Shown: piece by piece, positions 9,339-19,193 of the stretch
How positions within the stretch are numbered: the stretch's first letter is position 1
Layout: each line of letters opens with the position of its first letter
Assembly: GCA_944322715.1 (NCBI GenBank)
Contig: CALUPT010000011.1
Span: 54,161-118,160 of the forward strand
Origin: an uncultured Bacteroidales bacterium
GTDB lineage: Bacteria > Bacteroidota > Bacteroidia > Bacteroidales > UBA932
Direction of reading: 5' to 3'
DNA length: 64,000 nt
The notes under the pieces: model-generated
What the model saw: the letters and a program-made list of their open reading frames with translations, nothing else
Databases searched by the model: none
Told to the model about the DNA's origin: nothing
Made by a program: the position numbers and the translations under genes

Positions 9339-10222
9339 AGATTGAGAAGCGTGTCTGTCGGGCCGGAAGCCAGCAGCCTGACGGAGCCGCCTGCAGTGCT
9401 GTCCGTTTGCCCGGTGCCGCCGCCGGCCTGACCATCCTCCGTGCCGCTGCCGGTCTGTCCTCCCTCTGCATCAGAAGGACATCCGCACAGCCCTTCCTCT
9501 TTCATGACATCAAGCAGATGGCGGGCGACGGCGGGAGCCGGGTCCAGAATCCGGATTTCCCTGTCCGGGGCTATGCCGGAGGCGACTTTGCGGATTGTAT
9601 CTGAAAGGAACGGATAGTGGGTGCAGCCGAGCACGATTATGTCCGCCCCTGCATCAAGCAGCGGTCTGAGACTCCTGTCCACTACCGATTCCGCCCTTTT
9701 CCCGCTTGTCTCTCCGCTTTCGACCAGTTCCACGAAACCTTCACCGATATGTTCCACTACGGTGACACCGGCCGTGTAGTGGTCCCGGGTGCTGATATAT
9801 TTCTCTCCGTGGAGCGTACCTGCCGTGGCAAGAACCCCGACAACCCCGCTCCGTGTCAGCTTGGCCGCCGCCTTTACGGCAGGTTCCATTCCGATGAACA
9901 TTATATGGTCCTGCCTGCCTCCCGAGAGCCGGAGCATCCTTTCCCTGACATCGGCTGATCTCTTGTCTGAATATTCCGCCCTCAAGGTATTGATGGCGGC
10001 TGCGGTAGCAGTGTTGCAGGCCACGACAATGATCTGCGCCCCTTCCCGTATCAGCAGTTCCGTGATCTCCCTGGCCCGGCCGATGACGAATTCCGCCGGT
10101 CTGTCCCCGTACGGACAGTTGGCATTGTCTGCATAGTAGATATAGTCCTCCCCGGGGAGAAGCCTGCGAATCTCCCTGAAGACGGACAGCCCGCCGACAC
10201 CTGAATCGAATATTCCTGTCAT
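9323..10222 (-). CDS. murI: Glutamate racemase
   Basis: A 299-residue cytoplasmic enzyme that makes D-glutamate for peptidoglycan. The N-terminal IFDSGVGGLSV with Asp6, the catalytic Cys69 (VVACNTATAAA) and the second catalytic Cys200 (LGCTHYPF) are all present. The protein is somewhat longer than usual because of a Gly/Thr/Asp/Gln-rich stretch at about residues 246-280, just before the final conserved residues. That stretch lies close to the region overlapping sulP and looks like recent low-complexity expansion. It is transcribed divergently from prfB, with promoters facing each other around 10.26-10.29 kb. Confidence 0.95.
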   Translation of the reverse strand: MTGIFDSGVGGLSVFREIRRLLPGEDYIYYADNANCPYGDRPAEFVIGRAREITELLIREGAQIIVVACNTATAAAINTLRAEYSDKRSADVRERMLRLSGGRQDHIMFIGMEPAVKAAAKLTRSGVVGVLATAGTLHGEKYISTRDHYTAGVTVVEHIGEGFVELVESGETSGKRAESVVDRSLRPLLDAGADIIVLGCTHYPFLSDTIRKVASGIAPDREIRILDPAPAVARHLLDVMKEEGLCGCPSDAEGGQTGSGTEDGQAGGGTGQTDSTAGGSVRLLASGPTDTLLNLYSAL

Positions 10223-10254
10223 CCCGATAAAAACGGCTTCTTGGATTTCAAGTT

Positions 10255-10286
10255 CAAATTTACGGAAATTATTGCTAATTTTGCAA
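10255..10286 (-). promoter_or_regulatory. Promoter of murI
   Basis: On the minus strand, TAAATTTG (plus-strand 10255-10262) is preceded by TTG (10284-10286) at 21 nt. This fits the Bacteroidetes -33/-7 pattern and lies about 30 bases before the murI start. Confidence 0.6.
10276..10283 (+). promoter_or_regulatory. Promoter -7 box of prfB
   Basis: TAATTTTG matches TAnnTTTG and lies 85 bases before the prfB start. It overlaps the murI promoter on the other strand, so the two may compete. No good -33 box is visible. Confidence 0.5.
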
Positions 10287-10368
10287 GATTGTGCTGCCGG
10301 CCTTCCGATGCTATGGCAGATCCATAGGAGCGTCCGGAAGCCGTACGGAATGAAAACTGAGGATATTT

Positions 10369-11481
10369 ATGATAACTGTAGAGCAGATACGTGCCCTGAA
10401 ACAGAGGGTGGAGACATTGGACAGATGCCTTGACATTGATGCGAAACGGGCGGAGGTGAAGGAAAAGACGGATATGACGCTTGCTCCTGATTTCTGGGAT
10501 GACCCGAAGGCTGCGGAGAAGTTCCTGAAGGAGCTGGCCGGGGTGAAGTTCTGGGTGACCGGATATGACAAGGTGGCATCGGGTGTGGCTGATCTGGAGG
10601 TCCTGTATGATTTTGCGAAGGAAAGTATGGAGGGCGCGGACGAAGGTGTGGAGACGGATGAGGCTGCGGAGCTCGACAGGTCGTATCAGGCGGTCGGGAA
10701 GGAGATCGAGGATCTGGAGCTGAGGAATATGCTCGGGGAGGAAGGAGACAGCCTGGGAGCCATCCTCACCATCAATTCAGGTGCAGGAGGGACGGAGGCC
10801 AACGACTGGTCCGCGATGCTGATGCGTATGTATATGCGCTGGGGGGAGCGTAACGGCTACAAGGTGACAGTCACCGATGAACTCGAAGGGGAGGATGCCG
10901 GCATAAAGTCGGTCACGATGCAGTTCGAGGGGGACTATGCCTTCGGTTATCTGAAGGCCGAGAGCGGGGTGCACCGTCTGGTGCGTATCTCCCCGTTCAA
11001 TGCCCAGGGCAAGAGACAGACGACATTCTCTTCCGTGTTCGTGTATCCTCTTGTAGATGACACTATTGAGATAGAGATCAATCCTGCCGATCTGGAGTGG
11101 GACACATACCGGTCCAGCGGCGCAGGCGGACAGAACGTGAACAAGGTCGAGACCGGAGTGAGGGTAAGGCATATCCCGACCGGGATAGTGGTGGAGAATA
11201 CCGAGACGCGTTCGCAGCTGGACAACAGGCAGAACGCCCTCCGTATCCTGAAATCGCGTCTGTATGACCTGGAACTGAAGAAACGTCAGGAGAAGCAGGC
11301 GGAGCTCGAGGGGCAGAAGAAAAAGATCGAGTGGGGGTCGCAGATCCGCAGCTATGTGCTTCACCCTTACAAGATGGTGAAGGACCTGCGTACGGGATAC
11401 GAGACCTCAGACACCCAGGCTGTGCTGGACGGAGACCTCAATGAATTCATGAAGGTCTATCTGATGGGTGGCGGCAAATGA
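10369..11481 (+). CDS. prfB: Peptide chain release factor 2
   Basis: A 370-residue class I release factor. The SPF stop-codon recognition tripeptide is at residues 208-210 and the catalytic GGQ at 253-255, identifying RF2 (UGA/UAA) rather than RF1. The whole protein is read in one frame. At the position where many bacteria have CUU-UGA-C and a +1 frameshift, this gene has CTT-GAC in frame (codons 21-22, 10429-10434), giving Leu-Asp-Ile-Asp. The autoregulatory frameshift site is therefore absent. A purine-rich AGGGTGGAG remains about 15 bases upstream. Confidence 0.97.
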   Translation: MITVEQIRALKQRVETLDRCLDIDAKRAEVKEKTDMTLAPDFWDDPKAAEKFLKELAGVKFWVTGYDKVASGVADLEVLYDFAKESMEGADEGVETDEAAELDRSYQAVGKEIEDLELRNMLGEEGDSLGAILTINSGAGGTEANDWSAMLMRMYMRWGERNGYKVTVTDELEGEDAGIKSVTMQFEGDYAFGYLKAESGVHRLVRISPFNAQGKRQTTFSSVFVYPLVDDTIEIEINPADLEWDTYRSSGAGGQNVNKVETGVRVRHIPTGIVVENTETRSQLDNRQNALRILKSRLYDLELKKRQEKQAELEGQKKKIEWGSQIRSYVLHPYKMVKDLRTGYETSDTQAVLDGDLNEFMKVYLMGGGK

Positions 11482-11524
11482 TGAAAATATAAGGATAACA
11501 AAGATTAAAAGGATAAATTTGATT

Positions 11525-13138
11525 ATGGAATTCAAGTACGCACCGATGTTTCAGCTTGGAGAAGACAAGACTGAATACTATCTCCTGACAAAGGACTATG
11601 TCTCTGTAGGGGAATTCGAAGGCAAGCCCGTCCTCAAAGTGGAGAAGGAGGGCCTGACGGCAATGGCCAATGCCGCGTTCCGCGATGTATCCTTCATGCT
11701 TCGCCCTGCCCACAACGAGCAGGTGGCGAAGATACTCTCAGACCCTGAGGCAAGCGCAAACGACAAATATGTGGCATTGACATTCCTGAGGAATGCCGAG
11801 GTGGCATGCAAAGGAAGGCTGCCTTTCTGTCAGGACACGGGTACTGCGATCATCCACGGAGAGAAGGGCCAGCAGGTGTGGACGGGATACTGCGATGAAG
11901 AGGCTCTTTCAAAAGGGGTGTTCAAGACCTATACCGAAGAGAATCTGCGTTATTCCCAGAATGCGCCTCTGACCATGTACGATGAGGTCAATACCAAGTG
12001 CAATCTTCCCGCCCAGATCGATATCGAGGCCACCGAGGGTATGGAATACCGTTTCCTGTGCGTTGCCAAGGGAGGAGGGTCGGCAAACAAGACCTACCTG
12101 TACCAGGAGACCAAGGCCATCCTCAATCCTTCTACGCTTGTCCCGTTCCTTGTCGAGAAGATGAAGACTCTCGGCACCGCCGCATGTCCGCCGTACCATA
12201 TCGCGTTCGTGATAGGAGGAACATCGGCAGAGAAGAACCTTCTGACAGTCAAGCTGGCCTCCACGCATTATTATGATTCTCTCCCTACGACGGGAGACGA
12301 GACCGGAAGGGCGTTCAGGGATGTCGGACTTGAGAAGCAGGTCCTTGAGGCCGCCCACAAGATCGGGCTCGGTGCGCAGTTCGGCGGCAAATACTACGCG
12401 CACGATGTACGCATCATCCGTCTCCCGCGTCACGGGGCGAGCTGCCCGGTGGGACTCGGGGTCAGCTGTTCCGCAGACCGCAATATCAAGTGCAAGATCA
12501 ACAGGGACGGTATCTGGATAGAGAAAATGGATGACAATCCGGGACGTCTTATCCCGGAAGAGCTCCGCAATGCAGGAGAAGGGGATGCCGTGAAGATCAA
12601 TCTCGACCAGCCTATGTCGGAGATACTCAAGGAACTGACCAAGTATCCCGTTTCCACCCGCCTGAGCCTGAACGGTACCATTATCGTGGCAAGGGACATC
12701 GCCCATGCGAAGATCAAGGAACGTCTGGACAGGGGAGAGGAGATGCCTCAGTATCTGAAAGACCACCCTGTATATTATGCCGGTCCTGCCAAAACCCCTG
12801 CAGGTATGGCCTGCGGCTCGATGGGACCGACTACGGCCGGCCGCATGGATCCGTATGTGGACCTGTTCCAGAGTCACGGAGGAAGCATGGTGATGCTTGC
12901 CAAGGGCAACAGAAGCCAGCAGGTTACGGATGCATGCAGGAAGCACGGAGGTTTCTATCTCGGCTCGATAGGAGGTCCTGCCGCAATCCTTGCCCAGAAC
13001 AATATCAAGAGCATAGAATGCGTGGAATATCCGGAACTCGGCATGGAGGCTATATGGAAGATCCGTGTGGAGGATTTCCCTGCTTTCATTCTCGTGGATG
13101 ACAAGGGCAACGATTTCTTCAAGACTGTCCTGAAGTAG
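11525..13138 (+). CDS. Fumarate hydratase, class I (iron-sulfur)
   Basis: A 537-residue cytoplasmic enzyme interconverting fumarate and malate. It has the single-chain architecture of class I fumarases, with the alpha part ([10 protein letters not shown], Cys102) fused to the beta part ([14 protein letters not shown] and the KGNRSQQV segment). Conserved Cys residues in FCQDTG, GTAACPP and GVSCSADRN are placed as expected for a [4Fe-4S] cluster. The ATG at 11525 gives the family-like N terminus; an upstream in-frame ATG at 11468 would overlap prfB and add 19 unlikely residues. In anaerobic Bacteroidales this enzyme serves the reductive branch toward succinate and propionate. The gene lies 43 bases after prfB. 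Confidence 0.94.
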   Translation: MEFKYAPMFQLGEDKTEYYLLTKDYVSVGEFEGKPVLKVEKEGLTAMANAAFRDVSFMLRPAHNEQVAKILSDPEASANDKYVALTFLRNAEVACKGRLPFCQDTGTAIIHGEKGQQVWTGYCDEEALSKGVFKTYTEENLRYSQNAPLTMYDEVNTKCNLPAQIDIEATEGMEYRFLCVAKGGGSANKTYLYQETKAILNPSTLVPFLVEKMKTLGTAACPPYHIAFVIGGTSAEKNLLTVKLASTHYYDSLPTTGDETGRAFRDVGLEKQVLEAAHKIGLGAQFGGKYYAHDVRIIRLPRHGASCPVGLGVSCSADRNIKCKINRDGIWIEKMDDNPGRLIPEELRNAGEGDAVKINLDQPMSEILKELTKYPVSTRLSLNGTIIVARDIAHAKIKERLDRGEEMPQYLKDHPVYYAGPAKTPAGMACGSMGPTTAGRMDPYVDLFQSHGGSMVMLAKGNRSQQVTDACRKHGGFYLGSIGGPAAILAQNNIKSIECVEYPELGMEAIWKIRVEDFPAFILVDDKGNDFFKTVLK

Positions 13139-13172
13139 TTTCAGGGATGTGGATGCGATGCGGCATAAAAAG

Positions 13173-13203
13173 TTTGCACATTCGTGGAAAAGTGCTATCT
13201 TTG
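13173..13203 (+). promoter_or_regulatory. Promoter of the rplU-rpmA operon
   Basis: Textbook Bacteroidetes promoter: TTTG at 13173-13176, 19 nt, then TATCTTTG at 13196-13203. It leaves a leader of about 90 nt before rplU, which contains a small GCCG/CGGC hairpin near 13248-13260. Confidence 0.88.
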
Positions 13204-13297
13204 CAGTCCGCAAAATGTATGGAAGGCTGTCAAGCTGTTGGACAAGAGCCGTTTAGCGGCCGCTTGCAGCCAAAACTCAAAAAGTTTAATGTAAATT

Positions 13298-13609
13298 ATG
13301 TACGCAATTGTTGACATTGCAAGCCAGCAGTTCAAGGTTGAAGCAGGAATGGAAATCTTCGTCAACCGTCTCAAGGCAGCCAAGGATGCCGAGGTGACAT
13401 TTGACAAAGTGCTTCTGATCGATGAAGATGGCAAGGTAAGGATCGGCGCTCCATACGTAGAGGGCGCTGTAGTAAAGGCAACGGTCATTGATGACACCTG
13501 CAGGGCAGACAAGGTCCTCGTATTCAAGAAGAGGCGCCGTAAAGGCTATCAGAAGCTCACAGGTCATCGTCAGGATCTGACCAAAATCAGGATTAACGAG
13601 ATCGCTTAA
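13298..13609 (+). CDS. rplU: 50S ribosomal protein bL21
   Basis: A 103-residue protein starting MYAIVDIASQQFKVEAG and ending with the basic KKRRRKGYQKLTGHRQ segment typical of L21. It binds 23S rRNA in the large subunit. It is followed 17 bases later by rpmA, the universal partner, and is driven by the strong promoter at 13173-13203. Length and motifs are normal. Confidence 0.97.
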   Translation: MYAIVDIASQQFKVEAGMEIFVNRLKAAKDAEVTFDKVLLIDEDGKVRIGAPYVEGAVVKATVIDDTCRADKVLVFKKRRRKGYQKLTGHRQDLTKIRINEIA

Positions 13610-13626
13610 TTCAGGAGGATTAGATT

Positions 13627-13887
13627 ATGGCACATAAAAAAGGTGTAGGTAGTTCCAAGAACGGCCGTGAGTCGGAGAGCAAACGGCTTGGCGTCAAGAA
13701 ATTCGGCGATCAGGTTGTCAAGGCCGGCAATATCCTGGTGCGCCAGAGAGGTACTGTGAAATATCCCGGAGTGAATGTCGGGATGGGCAGGGATCATACT
13801 CTGTATGCGCTCGTCGATGGAAAAGTGAAATTCCAGAAGAAGTTCGGGACAAAGGTATATGTCTCGGTAGTTCCTTTTGAGAACTGA
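13627..13887 (+). CDS. rpmA: 50S ribosomal protein bL27
   Basis: An 86-residue protein starting [20 protein letters not shown], the flexible N-terminal tail that reaches the peptidyl-transferase centre. It begins directly with Ala-His-Lys-Lys, with no Firmicutes-type cleavable N-terminal extension. It is co-transcribed with rplU, and a stem-loop follows it. Confidence 0.97.
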   Translation: MAHKKGVGSSKNGRESESKRLGVKKFGDQVVKAGNILVRQRGTVKYPGVNVGMGRDHTLYALVDGKVKFQKKFGTKVYVSVVPFEN

Positions 13888-13911
13888 CTCGGAGGAATTT
13901 ATGGACAATAG

Positions 13912-13953
13912 ATGAGAGGGCTGTTACTCCGGGTGAGGCAATGGCCCTCTCAT
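13912..13953 (+). terminator. Stem-loop after rpmA
   Basis: ATGAGAGGGC (13912-13921) and GCCCTCTCAT (13944-13953) form a perfect 10-bp stem with a 22-nt loop. No T-run follows, so it may be a weak terminator, an attenuator before serS or an mRNA end protector. Confidence 0.55.
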
Positions 13954-14008
13954 TATGTTCCAAACCGTCATGCCCTGTCGGGGAAATTTAATTTAAAAAT
14001 CATATATC

Positions 14009-15277
14009 ATGTTGACTCTCAAATTGCTTCGGGATGATCCGGAGTATGTGATAAGGAAACTTGCCGTAAAGCATTTCGAAGCGCGGGAAATCGTGACAAG
14101 GATAAACGAACTGGACAGCAACAGAAGGGCTCTGCAGGCCGAGCTTGATGCCTGTCTTGCAAGTCAGAACAGGATGGCTTCGCAGATCGGGGCTCTGATG
14201 AAGCAGGGAAAGAAAGAGGAGGCCGAGGCTGTCAAGAAGGAGGTCGCCGCTCTCAAGGAGCAGTCGAAGGCTCTGGAGGAGAAGTCCCAGGCAAATAATT
14301 CGGAACTCAATTCGCTGATTGTCCTGCTTCCAAACATCCCATGCGACCTTGTTCCCGAAGGGAAGAATTCGGATGACAATGTTGTCGTGAAGATGGGCAA
14401 CGAGATTCCGGATCTCGGACAGAATGCCCTCCCGCACTGGGAACTTGCCAGGAACCTTGATATAATAGACTTCGACCTCGGAGTCAAGCTGACAGGAGCC
14501 GGTTTCCCTGTGTACAAGGGAAATGGCGCACGTCTGCAGAGGGCTCTGATCAATTTCTTCCTCGATATCAATACAAAGGCTGGGTATCTTGAGGTGGAGC
14601 CTCCGATAATGGTCAATGAGGCTTCCGGGTTCGGTACGGGGCAGCTCCCGGACAAGGAAGGGCAGATGTACCATGCCACGCTCGACAACTATTATCTTGT
14701 GCCTACGGCCGAGGTGCCTGTCACCAACATATACAGGGATGTGATCCTCGGGCAGAATGATTTTCCTGTCAAAATGACCGCCTACACGCCTTGTTTCCGC
14801 CGTGAGGCCGGTTCATACGGAAAGGATGTACGCGGGCTCAACCGTCTGCATCAGTTCGACAAGGTCGAGATCGTCCGTATCGAGAAGCCGGAGAATTCAT
14901 ACGCCGCCCTTGATGAGATGATTTCCCATGTGGAAGGCATCGTGAAAAGTCTCGGACTTCCGTACAGGATTCTGCGTCTGTGCGGAGGAGACCTGAGCTT
15001 CACTTCCGCCATTACATACGATTTCGAGGTATATTCCGCAGCCCAGGGACGCTGGCTGGAGATAAGCTCCGTATCCAACTTCGAGTCATACCAGGCCAAC
15101 AGGCTTAAACTCAGATATAAGGATGCTGATGGCAGGATGCAGCTGGCGCATACCCTGAACGGAAGTTCCCTTGCACTGCCGCGTGTGGTTGCGGCCCTGC
15201 TGGAGGACAACCAGAAGGATGGACATATAATCATTCCTGAAGTCCTGCGTCCTTACACGGGATTCGATATGATATAG
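14009..15277 (+). CDS. serS: Seryl-tRNA synthetase
   Basis: A 422-residue class II synthetase charging tRNA-Ser. The N-terminal long coiled-coil arm (about residues 30-100, rich in Ala/Glu/Lys) binds the tRNA variable arm. The catalytic core has motif 2 (FRREAGSYGKDVRGL) and motif 3 (HTLNGSSLALPR). The serine-site segment PTAEVPVTNIYRD is present. Length is standard. It sits between rpmA and ruvC on the same strand. Confidence 0.97.
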   Translation: MLTLKLLRDDPEYVIRKLAVKHFEAREIVTRINELDSNRRALQAELDACLASQNRMASQIGALMKQGKKEEAEAVKKEVAALKEQSKALEEKSQANNSELNSLIVLLPNIPCDLVPEGKNSDDNVVVKMGNEIPDLGQNALPHWELARNLDIIDFDLGVKLTGAGFPVYKGNGARLQRALINFFLDINTKAGYLEVEPPIMVNEASGFGTGQLPDKEGQMYHATLDNYYLVPTAEVPVTNIYRDVILGQNDFPVKMTAYTPCFRREAGSYGKDVRGLNRLHQFDKVEIVRIEKPENSYAALDEMISHVEGIVKSLGLPYRILRLCGGDLSFTSAITYDFEVYSAAQGRWLEISSVSNFESYQANRLKLRYKDADGRMQLAHTLNGSSLALPRVVAALLEDNQKDGHIIIPEVLRPYTGFDMI

Positions 15278-15278
15278 C

Positions 15279-15304
15279 GGATCCTTCACTCCGTTCAGGA
15301 TGAC
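15279..15304 (-). repeat. Dispersed 27-bp REP-like repeat
   Basis: Reverse-orientation copy, reading GGATCCTTCACTCC then TTCAGGATGAC. It is nearly the exact reverse complement of the copy at 233-259 and starts one base after the serS stop codon. Confidence 0.75.
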
Positions 15305-15363
15305 GGAATGTGAATCCGGAGCCGGAACGGGGTCGGGAAAAACAGAAGAAGCGGACATGGGGA

Positions 15364-15921
15364 ATGACTGGAGAAAGGACAATAATAGGAATCGACCCCG
15401 GAACCAACATACTCGGTTTCGGGGTTGTCCGTGTCGATGACCGCGGACCGCATTACGTGGATATGGGGGTGTTCGATCTGAGAAAGATACGCGCCCCTTT
15501 CGAGAAACTGGCGAACATCTTTGCGGGCATTGAAGAGATACTTGCGACCTATTCTCCGGATGAGATGGCCGTGGAGTCTCCGTTCTACGGTAAGAATGCG
15601 CAGGTGATACTGAAACTCGGAAGGGCCCAGGGCGCCGCGATCACGGCGGCGACCATGAAGGGCATACCGGTTACGGAATATGCTCCGAGACAGGCCAAGA
15701 TAGCGATCTGCGGTAACGGTGCCGCCTCGAAAAGCCAGGTGAGCGTGATGATCCAGAAGACTCTCAAAGTGGAGCTGGATCCGAAATATCTGGATGCTAC
15801 GGATGCCCTGGCTTTGGCCCTCTGTCATTATTACGAGACATCCAATCCTCTTGCAAGGGTCGGCGGAAAGGGAGGCGACTGGAAGCGTTTCATCGAGGAA
15901 AATCCGGGAAGGGTCAAATGA
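15364..15921 (+). CDS. ruvC: Holliday junction endonuclease RuvC
   Basis: A 185-residue nuclease that resolves Holliday junctions with RuvAB. The acidic catalytic residues are visible: Asp11 in IGIDPGTN, Glu71 in AVESPFYG, and Asp144/Asp147 in the LDATDALALALCH segment. The ATG at 15364 is chosen; the frame stays open upstream to a GTG at 15310, but that extension is charged and unlike the family. No ruvA or ruvB is nearby, which is common in this phylum. Confidence 0.95.
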   Translation: MTGERTIIGIDPGTNILGFGVVRVDDRGPHYVDMGVFDLRKIRAPFEKLANIFAGIEEILATYSPDEMAVESPFYGKNAQVILKLGRAQGAAITAATMKGIPVTEYAPRQAKIAICGNGAASKSQVSVMIQKTLKVELDPKYLDATDALALALCHYYETSNPLARVGGKGGDWKRFIEENPGRVK

Positions 15922-16085
15922 CCGTGCCCGTTTCAGACCGTAATGCAGATTCCTGCAGAAAATTCTGACAAAAAATTTGACCCGGGATTAAACTGTTCAG
16001 CATGATATTTGTCTAACTGTCCGTGCTTTTCTGCTTTGCGGCGGAGGGCTTTTTTGTGTAGTATCCTAAACCTGGATCTTGAATT

Positions 16086-19000
16086 ATGGGTAAAAAAGCG
16101 GTTGTGTCTATCCTTGGTGTGCTTATTATGGCCGGCACATTCTTTTTCGGTATCGATGTCCATGCCCAGGGAGGGGTGTCTGTGAAGATGACCCTTTCCG
16201 ATGCCTCTACAGGAGAGCCGGTAGGCTTTGCGACGGTTTCCCTGACTGATACTACGACTTCCCGGACATACAAGTTCGCCATGAGCGCAGCTGATGGCAA
16301 GGTTTCCATCCTCGGAGTAAGGAACGGAGTATTCCTTCTCAAAGCGGAAATGATGGGGTACAAGCCTTACGCCAGGGTGCTGGATGTGAAGGGCAAGTCT
16401 GTCGATCTCGGTACCGTGAAGATGGATCAGGATGTGGAGATGCTCGATGCCGCGAGCATCACTGCAGTCGGCAACCAGATGATTGTCAAGAAGGATACTG
16501 TCGAGTACACCGCATCCCTGTTCAAGACTTCGGACAATGACATGCTGGAGGAACTGCTGAAAAAACTTCCGGGAGTGGAGGTGGATTCGGATGGCTCCAT
16601 TACCGCCAATGGCGAGACAATCACCAAGGTGATGATCGATGGCAAGGAGTTCTTCCTTGACGACCCCCAGCTTGCGACCAAGAATATCCCGGCGAAGATC
16701 ATAGAAAAGGTGAAGGTGGTAGAGAAGAAATCCGACCAGGCACAGTTCACGGGCATAGATGATGGGGAGGAGGAGACGGTAATCGACCTTTCCATAAAGC
16801 CCGGGATGATGGACGGATGGTTTGGCAACGCCATGGCAGGCGGAGGCCACGATTTGCCGGACAAGGGTTTCTACAATGCGGGAAATCCGTGGTACAGTGA
16901 GGGATGGCGTTATCAGGGCGCGATGATGGCGGGCCGTTTTTCCAGGAACAGCCAGCTGAGCGTGATACTCAACTACAACAATACCAACAACCGGGGGTTC
17001 AATGATATCGCGGGAAGCATGATGCAGACGATGAGGGGGTCCAGGGGCTTCGGGCGGGGTGTCGGCGGATGGGGCCGGAACGGTATCACAACTTCATGGA
17101 TGGCAGGAGTGAACGGGGCGTTCGACCTTCTGGACGGGGACATGGAACTGAACGGCAATTATCTGTACAGCGGTTCCAACAGGTATGTCGAGGAGGAAAG
17201 TTCGAAGATAACCTATATGGATGACGGGAGCAGCCTCATCTATGACAATGATGGCTACAATATATCCAATTCCCAGGGACACCGTTTCGGGGTGCGTCTG
17301 GAGCACAGTTTCTCTGAAAACACTTCGATCATTTTCGAGCCTCAGTTCAATTTCGGTTACGGCAACTATTCCGAATATTCCGATTTCTCGACCTGGTCGG
17401 ATCCGGGGAACGGCGGGGAACGGTCATTGACCAATGAAGGCTTCAACGAGAACAACGGTTACAACACCAACTGGAACTCCAGCGGCTTCCTTCTTTTCCG
17501 CCAGAAACTCGGCAAGCCGGGCAGGACAGTATCTGCCAATGTATTCTACAATTTCAGCAACAACAATCTGGATGGCTTCAACCAGTCATACACATATACC
17601 GATGATGCGGATGGTACGGAGCCTGCCGATGAATCTTTCGTCAACCAGAGATATGAGCAGAATTCCAGGTCATCTTCCATCAATCTACGTGCGGTATATA
17701 CCGAGCCTCTCGGGCATGATTTCTACCTTGAGGCAAACTATTCCTACAGCTGGAACAGAAGCACTTCCGTAAAGGACACATACCAGAGCGTGACCAATGC
17801 CCTGACAAGCGGATATGACCAGTCCATGGGAAGGGATGTGGCGCATCTCGTCTATTCGTATGATGGCGAATTCAGGAACGAGGACTATTCCAACTCGATA
17901 TCCAATACGTACCAGAACCATTCCGTAGGAGCGAACTTCATGTACCAGAAGGAGAAGATAAGGGCGCAGGCGGGTGCTTCTTTCCGGCCGACCATAACGG
18001 ACAACCTGACCAACGGGGAGAAATACGAGAGTACGGTCTTCAACTGGTCGCCGCAGATGATGTTCTCGTATGACTTCGATGACAACACCAATGTGAGGAT
18101 GTTCTATTTCGGCAATTCCTCCCAGCCGTCCACCTCGCAGCTGATGCCTGTGGCGGACAATTCGGACCCTCTGAACGTGTCTTTCGGTAATCCGTACCTG
18201 AGACCGTATTTCAACCATAACATGCGCGGCATGTTCCGGTTCACCGACAAGGACACTTTCCTTACCATCAACACGAGGGTCGGAGGCGGTCTGGTCCAGG
18301 ATGGCATAACCAACGCTCTGTGGTACGATGATGGGGGAGTGCAGTATTCCATGCCGCTGAACGGCCCTCTGTCCGGAAATGCGGACATGAGGTTCTCCCT
18401 CAACACCCCTATCGCGAAGTCGCAGTTCTCCATATTCACAATGACCAATTTCAGGTATTCCAGGTCGACTTCATACGTAGGCAGGACGGATATCGGCCAG
18501 AGCGATGCCTTTACCGCTCTTTATTACAATGAGGCAGATGGCACCATGGATTACGAGGCCTTCCACAGGGATTTCTTCTCCCATTCCGATGACGGGTCCC
18601 TCGGCCTGAATCTGCTGGACTTTTTCCAGGAGTCCCGTACGCAGACCCTGTCCTTCACCCAGAGGCTCAGGTTTACCTACAGGAACGACCTTGTGGAGAT
18701 CGACCTCGGAGGACGCACGAGGATGTCCAAATCCTGGTACACCGTCGCCGAATACAACCAAAGTGCGACATGGAACAATCAGGTGGATCTGTCCATGAAC
18801 TGGACCATCCCGGGAGGCGTGAACCTGATAGCGGATGCCGACTACAACTGGTACAACGGCTACACCACGCAGCAGGATGATGAACTCGTGATCAATGCTG
18901 AAATCTCCAAACTCCTGTTCAAGAACAAGTTCACCCTTGCCCTGAAGGCATACGACATATTGAACCAGTCCAAGAACCTGAATGTATCGGATGCATCCAA

Positions 19001-19148
19001 CTACCATCAGGAGACGAGGAACAACACTCTCGGCCGTTATATTATCCTTTCGCTGACCTACCGCTTCGGAAACTTCAATGCCAACGGCCAGCAGCGCGGC
19101 CCCGGCGGTCCGGGACGCGGTCCTATGGGCCCTCCGCCACGCAGATAG
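16086..19148 (+). CDS. Outer-membrane beta-barrel protein of the TonB-receptor superfamily, with Gly/Pro-rich tail
   Basis: A 1020-residue protein with a signal peptide (about residues 1-27), a CarboxypepD_reg-like domain (about 30-115, TGEPVGFATVSLTDT), a plug-like region with LLKKLPGVEVDSDGSIT and MIDGKEFFLDD, and a large barrel. This is the branch whose plug carries the VMIDGK motif rather than a canonical TonB-receptor plug. After the last recognisable strand there is an unusual tail of about 20 residues rich in Gly, Pro, Arg and Gln, ending PPPRR instead of an aromatic residue. A GH127-type lipoprotein follows after 45 bases, which suggests but does not prove a glycan-related substrate. 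Confidence 0.85.
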   Translation: MGKKAVVSILGVLIMAGTFFFGIDVHAQGGVSVKMTLSDASTGEPVGFATVSLTDTTTSRTYKFAMSAADGKVSILGVRNGVFLLKAEMMGYKPYARVLDVKGKSVDLGTVKMDQDVEMLDAASITAVGNQMIVKKDTVEYTASLFKTSDNDMLEELLKKLPGVEVDSDGSITANGETITKVMIDGKEFFLDDPQLATKNIPAKIIEKVKVVEKKSDQAQFTGIDDGEEETVIDLSIKPGMMDGWFGNAMAGGGHDLPDKGFYNAGNPWYSEGWRYQGAMMAGRFSRNSQLSVILNYNNTNNRGFNDIAGSMMQTMRGSRGFGRGVGGWGRNGITTSWMAGVNGAFDLLDGDMELNGNYLYSGSNRYVEEESSKITYMDDGSSLIYDNDGYNISNSQGHRFGVRLEHSFSENTSIIFEPQFNFGYGNYSEYSDFSTWSDPGNGGERSLTNEGFNENNGYNTNWNSSGFLLFRQKLGKPGRTVSANVFYNFSNNNLDGFNQSYTYTDDADGTEPADESFVNQRYEQNSRSSSINLRAVYTEPLGHDFYLEANYSYSWNRSTSVKDTYQSVTNALTSGYDQSMGRDVAHLVYSYDGEFRNEDYSNSISNTYQNHSVGANFMYQKEKIRAQAGASFRPTITDNLTNGEKYESTVFNWSPQMMFSYDFDDNTNVRMFYFGNSSQPSTSQLMPVADNSDPLNVSFGNPYLRPYFNHNMRGMFRFTDKDTFLTINTRVGGGLVQDGITNALWYDDGGVQYSMPLNGPLSGNADMRFSLNTPIAKSQFSIFTMTNFRYSRSTSYVGRTDIGQSDAFTALYYNEADGTMDYEAFHRDFFSHSDDGSLGLNLLDFFQESRTQTLSFTQRLRFTYRNDLVEIDLGGRTRMSKSWYTVAEYNQSATWNNQVDLSMNWTIPGGVNLIADADYNWYNGYTTQQDDELVINAEISKLLFKNKFTLALKAYDILNQSKNLNVSDASNYHQETRNNTLGRYIILSLTYRFGNFNANGQQRGPGGPGRGPMGPPPRR

Positions 19149-19193
19149 ATTTTTTTCTTATTTTTACAGAATAACCGATAATATTACGTATTA

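Noticed and set aside
11909..13213. 434-codon minus-strand frame
   Set aside because: Antisense shadow of the fumarase gene, which has clear family motifs.
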